Below, piece by piece: positions 1-7,287 of a stretch of 21,242 bases of DNA. Numbering within the stretch: the stretch's first letter is position 1; the number at the start of each line of letters is the position of its first letter. Position numbers and translations under genes: made by a program. Source of the stretch: a virus; the IMG/VR virus record IMGVR_UViG_3300037119_009937, positions 1 to 21,242 of that record; one strand, written 5' to 3'. The notes below the pieces were generated by a model that had not been told where the DNA came from, made no database searches, and worked only from the letters and a program-made list of their open reading frames with translations.

Positions 1-1347
1 GTGCCGCGCCATGTCGCGGTCCTGCCGCTCGCGCGCGTTCGCGCCCGACGCGTCCAGATCACCCTCGCGCCGGTTGTGCCGCTCCGCCTCCAGGTCGTGC
101 AACGGCTTCAGGACCGGCACCATCTTCCCGCGCTGGGACACCATCACCGGCCGGCCCTTGGAGTCGCGCAGCACCTCGCGCGCCGAGTCCGCGACGCGCT
201 GCCCGCTCTTGCGGATCGAGTCCTTCGAGAACGACCGCTCCTTGTAGGCGCCGGCGCGCACCGCCGCCGGATCATGCGTCAACGCGATCGGCGGGCGAAC
301 CGTCGACCCGAAGTCCGCGAGCTGGCCGCGGACCCCCGGCGCGTCCTTCTTCCCCAGCCCGCGCGCGACCGCGCCGGCGCCGCGGCCCGCGACCGCACCA
401 ACCGCCGTCACGTCCAGCGCCGCCATCACCGGATGCTTGCGGAACTCCTCCAGCGCCCCCGCCGGATCACCCGGCAGCAACTGCCCCGGCACCGACTGCT
501 TCGCGCCCTCCCACGCCCCGCTCGCGAGCCGCTTCGCCGGATCCAGGTTCCCCGTCAGCGCCGACACCCCGGCCGAGCCGACCTCGTACGCGCCGACGAA
601 CGGCGCCGTCCCCAGCGCCTGCACATCCCGGCCCGCCGCCTTGAAGAACTCGTTCTCCGCGCTCGCCCCGCCGAGCGACGTCTGCGCCATGATCGCCGCC
701 ATCAGCGCGTGCGGCCGACCGCCCAGCGCGCGCCGCGGCCCCGCCGCCACCGTGTCCCGCTGCAGCCGGTACGACAGGTCAGCCCGGCCGATCTCCCGGA
801 CCTCCTTCGCCGTCAGCCCCCGCGGCGCAATGTCGAACCCCGGCAGCGGCCCGCGCTGCGGCGCCTCCAGCACCAGCGCCCCCGGCGGACGCTGCAGCAG
901 CGACACGCCGCGCGCGAGCTCACGCTGACGGATCTCCGCCAGACCGTAATGCGACGCCGCCCGCAGCAGCGCCCGGCCCTGCGGAGTCGTGCGCAACTCC
1001 TGCTCGATCGACGCCCGCCGCTGCTGACGCTGCGCCCCCGACCCGCCCGGCCCGACCGCCCGCTTGATCCCGACCGTGATCGCCTGCTTCGCCGCCTGCG
1101 TCTGCTTCGGCGTCGGATTGCGGATGATCGGGACGTGCGGCACCGGCCGCGCCGGCAGCCGCCTCTGCGCGGCGCGCGTCCGGCCCTGCGCCTTAACGAC
1201 CTGACGCTGGATCGGCGTCCGCGGCGGCACCGGCGGACGCGCGAACACCCCCACCGGCCGGGCCGCACGAGGCGCCGGCGTCGGCGGGCCCTTGATCCGC
1301 TTCCGACGTCGTGACGGCCGGTCCCTGTCCGGCGTCGCGATCGGCAC
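1..1347 (-). CDS. Large internal virion / ejection-type protein (N-terminal part, cut by window edge)
   Basis: An uninterrupted minus-strand frame of 449 codons starts at GTG 1347 and is still open at base 1. GAGGGG lies five bases before the GTG, two bases after which the upstream stop (1349-1351) falls, so the start is well supported. The N-terminus is Arg/Pro-rich and disordered (about residues 5-80). Ala/Gly-rich helical segments follow, including a hydrophobic stretch with sequence AALDVTAVGAVAG near residue 310, then a charged region. I see no enzyme motif in this part. It is the last gene visible of the leftward late block and follows three other presumed ejection genes. In podoviruses this place is often held by a very long multidomain protein injected with the DNA. 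That role is inference; the full length and C-terminal domains are outside the window. Confidence 0.75.
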   Translation of the reverse strand, partial: MPIATPDRDRPSRRRKRIKGPPTPAPRAARPVGVFARPPVPPRTPIQRQVVKAQGRTRAAQRRLPARPVPHVPIIRNPTPKQTQAAKQAITVGIKRAVGPGGSGAQRQQRRASIEQELRTTPQGRALLRAASHYGLAEIRQRELARGVSLLQRPPGALVLEAPQRGPLPGFDIAPRGLTAKEVREIGRADLSYRLQRDTVAAGPRRALGGRPHALMAAIMAQTSLGGASAENEFFKAAGRDVQALGTAPFVGAYEVGSAGVSALTGNLDPAKRLASGAWEGAKQSVPGQLLPGDPAGALEEFRKHPVMAALDVTAVGAVAGRGAGAVARGLGKKDAPGVRGQLADFGSTVRPPIALTHDPAAVRAGAYKERSFSKDSIRKSGQRVADSAREVLRDSKGRPVMVSQRGKMVPVLKPLHDLEAERHNRREGDLDASGANARERQDRDMARH

Positions 1348-1348
1348 G

Positions 1349-2455
1349 CTAGCCCCTCGCGGGACGGCCGGTGCGCTTCTCGTAGCCCGCCGCGCGCCGG
1401 CGCCACTCGCCGTACGAGGGGAGCCCCAGCTGCTCGATCGAGAACCCGCTGCGATGCAGCCTGCGCTGCGTCGCCTTCGACAAGTGCCCGTCGAGCGCGA
1501 TGTCCAACGCCGCCGTCATCTTCAGGTCCGCCTTGTACTGCGGGATCGACGGCAGCGACACCGGATTCGCGAGCTTCTCCCCGGTGTCCGGGTCCGTGTC
1601 GATCCGCTGCTGCGGACGGCCCTGCTTGAGCTTCTCCACGATCTGCGCCCGCGACAGCTTCCCCTTGTAGCGCTTCGCCGCGTTGGAGATCTCCTCGATC
1701 CCCGACTGCCACTCCAGATGCTTCTCCGTCGTCGCCCCCGCGCTCGACCCGCCCCCGCCCTTGCCCTTCGGCTTGGACTGATCGCCGCGCCGGCCGTTGC
1801 CGTCCGGGTCCAGCTTGCCGCCCTTGTACGGCTTGCCCGTGTCCGGGTTGATCCCCGCCGTGCGCAGCGACCCCCGCTCCGACTGAGCGTTGCCCATCTT
1901 CTCGATGTTCAACTGCTGCGCCCGCTCGCGTGCGGCCTCGCCCAGCTGCGCCATCGTGGACGCCGTGAACGCGCCCCTCTCCCGCCGGAGGTCCTGTTGG
2001 CGCTGGAAGATCTTCTCGAGCTCCGTCGTCAACGTCGACCGCGCGTTGCTGATCGCGAACTGCGCGCCCTGCTGCGCCTGCACCCGCCGGTTCCCCAGCT
2101 CCGTCACCGCACCGGCCTTGGATTCCCGCAGCCTGCCCTGCAACCCCGACATCTCCAGCGCCGCCGCCGCCTTCAACGACCCCTCCGGCAGCGCGTTGAC
2201 CACCGGGTCGCTGATCGCGTGCGCCGTACGCGCCGCGTCGAGCCCCGCCTGATCGTACGCGTGCTTGATCCCCGGCAGCGCCCGATCGACCTCGCCGATG
2301 ATCGTCTGCGCCGACCCGCGCGCCGTCTTCACCGACGTCCGCGCCTGCGACACCGCGGAGCGCTCCAGCGCCTTCAGACCCGACTGCTCCGGCCCATACC
2401 GGACCAGCGCCTGCAGCGCAGCCTCCGATGCCCACCTGCTCCGCCGTCGCGCCAT
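1349..2455 (-). CDS. Helical coiled-coil protein, candidate ejection (internal virion) protein
   Basis: The frame encodes 368 residues from ATG 2455. An in-frame GTG at 2476 would add seven residues, but that stretch contains a motif (2461-2474) that recurs in other gene junctions, so I prefer the ATG. Neither start has a convincing ribosome binding site. The first 200 residues are Ala/Gln/Glu/Arg-rich and predicted helical. A low-complexity hinge rich in Gly, Lys and Asp follows (about 200-240), then a basic helical C-terminal domain ending in ERRTGRPARG-like basic residues. No catalytic motif is seen. Its place between a metallopeptidase and a giant protein, downstream of the tail hub, matches the ejection-protein cluster of P22-like phages, but I cannot assign it to gp7, gp16 or gp20 by sequence. 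Confidence 0.7.
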   Translation of the reverse strand: MARRRSRWASEAALQALVRYGPEQSGLKALERSAVSQARTSVKTARGSAQTIIGEVDRALPGIKHAYDQAGLDAARTAHAISDPVVNALPEGSLKAAAALEMSGLQGRLRESKAGAVTELGNRRVQAQQGAQFAISNARSTLTTELEKIFQRQQDLRRERGAFTASTMAQLGEAARERAQQLNIEKMGNAQSERGSLRTAGINPDTGKPYKGGKLDPDGNGRRGDQSKPKGKGGGGSSAGATTEKHLEWQSGIEEISNAAKRYKGKLSRAQIVEKLKQGRPQQRIDTDPDTGEKLANPVSLPSIPQYKADLKMTAALDIALDGHLSKATQRRLHRSGFSIEQLGLPSYGEWRRRAAGYEKRTGRPARG

Positions 2456-2483
2456 TGCCACGGAAGGATGCCGCACCGCGCGG

Positions 2484-3092
2484 TCAGACCCCGCGCCGCG
2501 GCCTCACATAGTCCGCCAGCCCGTTGCGCTGCTGTAACCGACCCAGCACCCGCGAGAACCTCCGCAGCTCCCGCAGGTTCGGCGGATCGTCCTGCAGATA
2601 CGTGAACCCCAACTCGCGCCCCGGCCGCGGCAGCTTGCGCGTCGCGAGCATCGCCACCATGTCCGCGAAACGCTCCGACGCCGACCCGGCGCTCGTGTTC
2701 GCCGACGCCGACCCCGCCTGCTTCTCCATCACGTCCCACGGCTTGCCGGCCATCCCCATCACCCGCGAGAACCTCGCCCGGTCCGCGTCCGTCAGCACCT
2801 GATGATCGAGGTTGTGAGCCGACTCGTGCGCAGCCGTGCGCGCATCCATCGAGCCCTGCACGTAGATCGTCGTCCCGTCCGACGCCGCCTGCCCCGGCTG
2901 CCCCGGCAACGCGCGCGCGACCCGCAGCACCGGCGCCATCGGCACCGGCGCGGACATCAACTCGTTACGGATCTCCTGACGCCGCACGGTCCTCCGCGTC
3001 GCCGCCGCCAGCGTCTGCGCCCGGGACGCAGGGGGAGGAGTCCACGTCATCGGAGACGCCAGCACCGCGGCCATAACGGCTGCTGCCAGCAC
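2484..3092 (-). CDS. HExxH zinc metallopeptidase with signal-like N-terminus
   Basis: The protein has 202 residues if it starts at GTG 3092, or 196 from ATG 3074. Residues 1-25 look like a signal peptide or membrane anchor: a hydrophobic Ala/Val/Met core ending in ASRA before Gln26. A zinc-binding HESAH sits at residues 89-93, followed by Asp96-His97, and a SERFADM segment with Glu140 could give the third, downstream ligand. This HExxH-plus-distal-Glu layout is typical of gluzincin-like peptidases. Many actinophage structural clusters, as I recall them, carry small proteins with HExGH followed by a ...FAEA... helix. It lies among presumed ejection genes, so it may act on the cell envelope or on virion proteins during infection. 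Substrate is unknown. Without the catalytic reading it would be a hypothetical virion protein. Confidence 0.7.
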   Translation of the reverse strand: MLAAAVMAAVLASPMTWTPPPASRAQTLAAATRRTVRRQEIRNELMSAPVPMAPVLRVARALPGQPGQAASDGTTIYVQGSMDARTAAHESAHNLDHQVLTDADRARFSRVMGMAGKPWDVMEKQAGSASANTSAGSASERFADMVAMLATRKLPRPGRELGFTYLQDDPPNLRELRRFSRVLGRLQQRNGLADYVRPRRGV

Positions 3093-3107
3093 CCGAGCGA
3101 CACTACC

Positions 3108-3818
3108 TCACCGCCGCCCGACCCGCCGCGAATGAACCACCGTGCCATCCGGCGCCACGATGTACTCGAACCCGCCACGCGTGACCTTGCGCCGCTGCAC
3201 GCCGGCCTTGTTCGTGAACTCGTTGCCCGGCATCCCGCCCGGCTGCCCGCGGCCCGGTGGCACGTACCCCATCCCCGCAGCCTGATAGGCGCGCTGCGCC
3301 GCCGTGTCGAGCCCGAACGCCGTGTCCTCCCGACCCGCACGCGTGAGCCCCGTCGTGCGATCCGCCAGCCCACGGTTGAAGTCCACCGACAACTTCCCGA
3401 GCCCCACGTCCCGATCGTCGTGCGCCCGGGCCAGCCCGAGATCCAGCTGCTTCTGCTGCAACGCCTGATTCGCCGCACGCTTCGCCGCCGCCTGCAGCAC
3501 CGCCCCGCCGCCCAGCACGTTCGCGCCCGCCGCCTGATCCTGCTGACGCCCCGCGAGCAGGTCGTACTGGCGCTTGAGCATGTCCGTCTGCGTCCGGTAA
3601 TCCTCCTCATAGCGGCCGGTCTGCCGGTTGACGTCATCCTGGCCGAACTGGTAGTCCGCCGCGGCGCGCGTCCCCGCCAGCGCCGTATCCGCCTTGACGT
3701 CCCCGTACCCGCGCGTCGCCGCATCCCGCTGCGCATCCAGCACCGGATCGTAAGACCCCGCCGGAGGCCGCGGAGGCGTATAGGGCTTGAACGGCTTGAA
3801 CCGGGTGCGACGAGCCAC
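3108..3818 (-). CDS. Helical virion-type protein, candidate ejection or tail-associated protein
   Basis: The protein has 236 residues from GTG 3818, eleven bases after the tail-hub stop. A short basic Pro-rich N-terminus (MARRTRFKPFKPYTPPRPP, read with Met for GTG) leads into a long Ala/Gln/Asp/Arg helical region (about 25-190) with repeated tracts of the type ADYQFGQDD and AHDDRDVGLG. A small globular C-terminal part follows (about 205-236, FEYIVAPDGTVV). The helical tract recalls proteins found near tail genes of actinophages, which are usually annotated as hypothetical or minor tail. I recognise no enzymatic motif. Gene order (after adaptor and hub, before the metallopeptidase and large protein) suggests a virion or ejection component. 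No Shine-Dalgarno is visible; translation may depend on the gene upstream. Confidence 0.65.
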   Translation of the reverse strand: MARRTRFKPFKPYTPPRPPAGSYDPVLDAQRDAATRGYGDVKADTALAGTRAAADYQFGQDDVNRQTGRYEEDYRTQTDMLKRQYDLLAGRQQDQAAGANVLGGGAVLQAAAKRAANQALQQKQLDLGLARAHDDRDVGLGKLSVDFNRGLADRTTGLTRAGREDTAFGLDTAAQRAYQAAGMGYVPPGRGQPGGMPGNEFTNKAGVQRRKVTRGGFEYIVAPDGTVVHSRRVGRR

Positions 3819-3829
3819 GAGCGAAGTGT

Positions 3830-5311
3830 CTACTGCCGTCCGGACGTGAGCACGAAGATCTCGATCGACCGGATCACCGCCGGCAGCACCTGCGACGACG
3901 CGCTGACCGCCACGCGCACGAACCGGCCGCGCATCTGCACCGGGAACGTCTTGGTGTCCGTCGTCTCATCGCCCACACCGTCGAGCGCCTCGAGCGGCAC
4001 CCCGACGTTCTCAGGCCCGGGCTCCCCGTGCTCCACGCTCGCCTCCGCCGTCACCGTCCCGTCGACCACGACGTAACCCGCACGGACCTTGACCACGCGA
4101 CTCGCCGTCAACGGGCCCGTCGCCACATCGCGCGTCACCACCCGCGCCACCGGCACATCACCGTTGGAGTCCGCGATCACGGCACGCTCGAACCAGCCGC
4201 ACGTCACCAGCCGCCGCGCCGGACGCCACGAACCGCCCACCAACTGCAGATCCCCGGCAGCGTCCCGGAGATAGCCGACCGCGCGCATCTCCGCCCCGTA
4301 CCCCGTCAGCCGCGACCACGCGAACCGCCGGCCCCGGCGATCCGCGTCCAACCTGCACACGAGCACGAACGGCTCCACCAGCACCCCGCCCACGCCCGCC
4401 TGCGTGACCGGCAGCAGGTAATGGCCGTGCACGACCTCCGCCTGCCCGCCGTCGTGACTGATCGCATTCGCGTCGCGCAACATGCCCGCGATCGGCTCCG
4501 AGATCTTCTGCAACGGCAACGCCGCCTCCGACGTCACGCCCAGCGACACAGACCACACCGCGCCCTCGGCCGGAACGATGATCCCGCCCTCATAGCCGCA
4601 GATCCCCCAGCTCGAGCCCCACAGCACGACGTCATCGGAGTACAGGTCGATGCGGTGCAAGATGTTCCCGTTGGCGTCCGTCAGCTCGTTCTCGACCCCC
4701 GAGATCACGAACAGCCCGCGCGTCGTGAAGACCGCCACCGCATTGCGCAGCGGGTAGATCCCGCGCAGATCGCCGTCGAGCCGATGAAAGTCCGTCGCGG
4801 CGAACACCGTCGACCCCGCCGCCGTGAACGCCACGACAGTCCCGCCCGCCACCGGATCGTCATAGGCGCAGAACAGCTTGCCCGCCGCGGTCACGAAATG
4901 CCGATCGCCCGTCGCGGCCGCCGGCCCGTACCCCGGGAACGTCGCCGTGCCGTCGTAACGGATCTGCCCCCACAGCAACTCGCTGCCGTAGAAACACGGC
5001 CGGGCGCGCGGAGGCGCGAACTCGATCAGGTTCACCGACCCGTCCGGGTCCAGCCGATAGACGCCCGCCGCCGCGAACAGCACCTGCCGGAAGTTCGTGC
5101 CCACCATCCCCGACCACACGCCGTAGAGGTTCTCCACGGCCGTGTCCGACAGCAGCTGCGTCCCGCCGCGCTGCAGCACATCACCCTCCGCGGTCAGCAG
5201 CCCCTCGATGTCCAGCGCGCCACTCGTCGAGATCTGCGCCGGATCCACCCCGCGGAACATCCCCGCCGAGAAATCCGCCTGCGTCTGCTTATCCAGACTG
5301 CCCCCGGCCAT
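3830..5311 (-). CDS. Tail hub / nozzle-like protein (P22 gp10-like role)
   Basis: The protein has 493 residues and starts at ATG 5311, sharing the A of the upstream stop (TGATG). It is almost all beta: repeated blade-like segments such as GVYRLD, GRRFAWSRLTGYG and GLFVISG suggest a beta-propeller, with a C-terminal beta domain of about 110 residues. The N-terminus (DKQTQADFSAGMFRG) resembles the opening of podovirus tail-hub proteins, which also start with a short segment announcing 'sAGm'. Length is close to P22 gp10 (about 470 residues). In that family the protein forms a hexameric tube below the adaptor and holds packaged DNA in. The adaptor gene directly upstream supports this role. Assignment is by context and fold impression, not by detectable identity. 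Confidence 0.65.
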   Translation of the reverse strand: MAGGSLDKQTQADFSAGMFRGVDPAQISTSGALDIEGLLTAEGDVLQRGGTQLLSDTAVENLYGVWSGMVGTNFRQVLFAAAGVYRLDPDGSVNLIEFAPPRARPCFYGSELLWGQIRYDGTATFPGYGPAAATGDRHFVTAAGKLFCAYDDPVAGGTVVAFTAAGSTVFAATDFHRLDGDLRGIYPLRNAVAVFTTRGLFVISGVENELTDANGNILHRIDLYSDDVVLWGSSWGICGYEGGIIVPAEGAVWSVSLGVTSEAALPLQKISEPIAGMLRDANAISHDGGQAEVVHGHYLLPVTQAGVGGVLVEPFVLVCRLDADRRGRRFAWSRLTGYGAEMRAVGYLRDAAGDLQLVGGSWRPARRLVTCGWFERAVIADSNGDVPVARVVTRDVATGPLTASRVVKVRAGYVVVDGTVTAEASVEHGEPGPENVGVPLEALDGVGDETTDTKTFPVQMRGRFVRVAVSASSQVLPAVIRSIEIFVLTSGRQ

Positions 5312-5955
5312 CAGGCGTTGATGCCCTGCACCCGGATCTGCGCCGGCCCGTTCCCGCGCAGCCGCCGCTTCTCACGCAGCCGCAACTCCTCCGTCTCCGC
5401 GACGAACACCGCCTCGTGCCCGCCGGCGAGATCCTGCCGCGCCTCCCCGGGCGCCCGCAGCAGCGTCGCGTACACGCCTTCCTTGAGCCCCTCCACCGCG
5501 TCATCGTCCACGTAGAGCGGCACCGAGTCGTTCAGCAGCAGATCCGGCGGCAGGAACGCCCCGTACACATCGATCGCCAGCCCCGCCTCCGCCGGCACCG
5601 GATACAGCCCGAACTGGTCGACGCCAGCGCTCGACGCGTTCTCGTAGAAGATCCCGCCGTCCCCGGTCAACCACAGCCGATCCAGCGCGCCGCGGCTCTT
5701 GTCCGCCCGGCGCGCCTTGCCGTACGTCACCCCGGCCACGAGGAGCTCCAGCGCCGCAACGAGATCCGCCGGCGCGGTGTACTCCGCCTGGTTCGCGACC
5801 GTCGGCCCGGCGCTCACCGTCTTGCGGTAGGTGCGCGCCTTGCCGACCATCTTCTTGTGCCGACGGTTGAGCACGGTCAGCACGTCCGCCGACGTCAGAT
5901 CGAACGCCCCCTGGGCGATGATCTCCGTGCAGAGCGCGCTGACCGTGGTCGCCAT
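5311..5955 (-). CDS. Head-to-tail adaptor (P22 gp4 / T7 gp11-like role)
   Basis: The protein has 214 residues from ATG 5955, directly abutting the upstream stop (TAG 5956-5958). An N-terminal helical part (TTVSALCTEIIAQGA, then a helix with RRHKKMVGKARTYRK) is followed by a beta segment near residues 45-65 (ANQAEYTAPADLV). The rest mixes beta and helix and includes a YPVPA segment. The order 'helix with Arg/Lys, then short PADL, then YPVPAEAG' is typical of adaptor proteins that bind the portal ring in short-tailed phages. It precedes the hub gene with a TGATG overlap, as expected if both are made in equal amounts. It could alternatively be a generic neck protein; the podovirus context makes the adaptor the better call. 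Confidence 0.6.
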   Translation of the reverse strand: MATTVSALCTEIIAQGAFDLTSADVLTVLNRRHKKMVGKARTYRKTVSAGPTVANQAEYTAPADLVAALELLVAGVTYGKARRADKSRGALDRLWLTGDGGIFYENASSAGVDQFGLYPVPAEAGLAIDVYGAFLPPDLLLNDSVPLYVDDDAVEGLKEGVYATLLRAPGEARQDLAGGHEAVFVAETEELRLREKRRLRGNGPAQIRVQGINA

Positions 5956-6663
5956 CTACTTCGCCTTGCCCTTCGGCTGCGGCTTGGGCTCCGGTGAGCC
6001 CGCGCCGTCCGTCTCGTCGTTGGCCGCGGCGCGCGCCTGCGCGAGCTCGGCTTCGAGCCGCTCCGCTCGCGCCTCCGCCTCCGTCGCCGCGTGCTCCGCC
6101 GCGGCCACCTGATCGGACACCGCCGCCTGCGCGTCCTCCTGCACCCGCTGCTCCATCGCGCGGATCCGGTCGATCGAACCCTGCGCGACCTTCAGCACGT
6201 CCTCGCGCTTCCAGCCCGCCGACTCCTGCGCGATGACCTCCTCCAGCAGTTCGACGTTCCAGTCCGTCGCCGCCTGCACGAGCCGGTTGATCTCCTCGGC
6301 CGTGACCGGCGGGGCCGGCTGCTCGAGCATCCAGAAGCCCTCGGAGCGGTCCCCGTAGCGGCGATGCTTCTGCAGCCACTTGTGGACCTCCTCCGCCTCC
6401 ATCTCGTACTCGCCGCCGTCGAGCGTGTCCACGAGGTTGACCGTGCCCTCGCGCGGGATCCGCAGCGTCCCACCCCGGAAGCCGCAGAAGATGCCGCGCG
6501 TCACGCCCTCCGGCTGGCCGGTGATCGTGTTGCGCACCGGGTAGCGCGCCTTCATCGTCAGCCGCAGCTCCTCGCGGCGGCTCATGTAGACGATCGAATC
6601 GTCCGGCTTGCTGACGAGCTGGACGTCCATCTCGCGTGTCGGCCTTGCGGTCTGAGTGCTCAC
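5956..6663 (-). CDS. Unknown protein with C-terminal coiled coil, in head/tail block
   Basis: I choose GTG 6663 (235 residues) because GGGAGGA lies nine bases upstream (6671-6677). A start at 6705 would add 14 residues lying over the junction motif. The N-terminal half (about 1-125) is compact, with a segment reading GIFCGFRGGTLRIPREG and a Lys/Trp-rich helix (EEVHKWLQKHRRYGDRSEGFW). A helical middle follows, then a long Ala/Glu/Arg coiled coil (about 150-215) and a Lys/Pro-rich tail. I do not recognise the family. Position between the capsid and the adaptor suggests a structural or assembly role. A homing endonuclease gene now separates it from the capsid gene. Confidence 0.75.
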   Translation of the reverse strand: MSTQTARPTREMDVQLVSKPDDSIVYMSRREELRLTMKARYPVRNTITGQPEGVTRGIFCGFRGGTLRIPREGTVNLVDTLDGGEYEMEAEEVHKWLQKHRRYGDRSEGFWMLEQPAPPVTAEEINRLVQAATDWNVELLEEVIAQESAGWKREDVLKVAQGSIDRIRAMEQRVQEDAQAAVSDQVAAAEHAATEAEARAERLEAELAQARAAANDETDGAGSPEPKPQPKGKAK

Positions 6664-6715
6664 AGCGGGTTCCTCCCGTCGTAGGTCGTGGCCGAAGGAT
6701 GCCACGCGCAGCGGA

Positions 6716-7237
6716 CTAGTCCATCGAGTACGGCATGTGCTCCGCGCGCCACGCGCGCGCCGCCTCTGCCGCCTCGTCCTCCGTGTCGAACCGGCCGATG
6801 AACACGACCTTGTAGTTGACCTTGCCCTGCGCCTTCCACTTCCCGCGCGATCGATCGAAGGAGACGCCCCGATGCCGCGAGGTGGAGCCGTCGTGGCCCT
6901 TCGTGTTCTGGCGGTTCTGCGCGTGCGTCGTGATCCGCAGATTCATCTTGCGGTTGTCTAGCGTGTCGCGCGAGATGTGGTCGACCTCGCGTGGATCACC
7001 GTGTGCGAGTCCCATGACTGCGCGCGCCATGTAGGTGGCCGGTCGGCCTCGCGGGTTGTGGCGTGCGTACCCCAGCCCCACCTTCGCCTCCTTCAGCGAC
7101 CAGCGGCCATTCGCCTCGATGCGCCCTAGGTCTTCGGCATCCACGAGCGCATAGGCGCGGACGTTGCCGTAGCGGTCCTTCAACGGGACGCGCCCCGGAG
7201 GATCCGGGGCGCGTCCTTCTGCGATACTCGCTTCCAT
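6716..7237 (-). CDS. HNH homing endonuclease with AP2 DNA-binding domain
   Basis: The product has 173 residues from ATG 7237 (GTG 7255 would add six). The HNH core reads VDH at residues 85-87, then DTLDNRKMNLR with Asn95 and an AQNRQN segment (Asn108, Asn111). An AP2/ERF-type domain follows at about 118-167 (SRHRGV, then GKWKAQ, YKVVFIGRFDTEDEAAEAA). This HNH-AP2 pairing is well known in phage free-standing homing endonucleases, which cut an intron- or endonuclease-less allele and spread by repair. Residues 1-18 (including RAPDPPGR) are encoded by a near-perfect hairpin and are not typical of the family, whose conserved start (xVPLKD...ALVD) begins at about residue 17. The true start might therefore be further in. 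It sits between the major capsid gene and the next structural gene, a frequent site for such elements. Confidence 0.9.
   Translation of the reverse strand: MEASIAEGRAPDPPGRVPLKDRYGNVRAYALVDAEDLGRIEANGRWSLKEAKVGLGYARHNPRGRPATYMARAVMGLAHGDPREVDHISRDTLDNRKMNLRITTHAQNRQNTKGHDGSTSRHRGVSFDRSRGKWKAQGKVNYKVVFIGRFDTEDEAAEAARAWRAEHMPYSMD
7186..7216. repeat. 14-bp perfect inverted repeat with 3-base loop
   Basis: The arm GGACGCGCCCCGGA (7186-7199) is followed by three bases (7200-7202) and its exact reverse complement (7203-7216). In the leftward transcript it forms a very stable GC-rich hairpin about 70 bases after the capsid stop and about 20 bases inside the homing-endonuclease gene. There is no U-tract, so it is not a classical intrinsic terminator. 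It could stabilise the capsid mRNA 3' end, weaken read-through or limit translation of the endonuclease. Confidence 0.85.
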
Positions 7238-7243
7238 GACCGG

Positions 7244-7249
7244 AGTGTA
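7244..7249 (-). promoter_or_regulatory. Possible -10 box for homing-endonuclease gene (leaderless?)
   Basis: The minus strand reads TACACT (TANNNT type) six bases before ATG 7237. Transcription from it would begin at or next to the ATG and give a leaderless message, which is common in Actinobacteria. There is no good -35 box. Chance occurrence of a six-base match is easy, so this is a weak call. Confidence 0.25.
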
Positions 7250-7287
7250 TCCCACCCGGCCGCTGCCGTCCTTGGCTCTCTGGCGCG

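Noticed and set aside
1-4076. Long open frames on the plus strand (for example 1-1314, 1292-2605, 2802-4076)
   Set aside because: They are Arg/Pro/His-rich translations opposite well-formed minus-strand genes, a usual shadow in GC-rich DNA. They have no motifs.
7186-7216. Classical intrinsic terminator after the capsid gene
   Set aside because: No run of U follows the stem in either direction, so I list it as a hairpin only.
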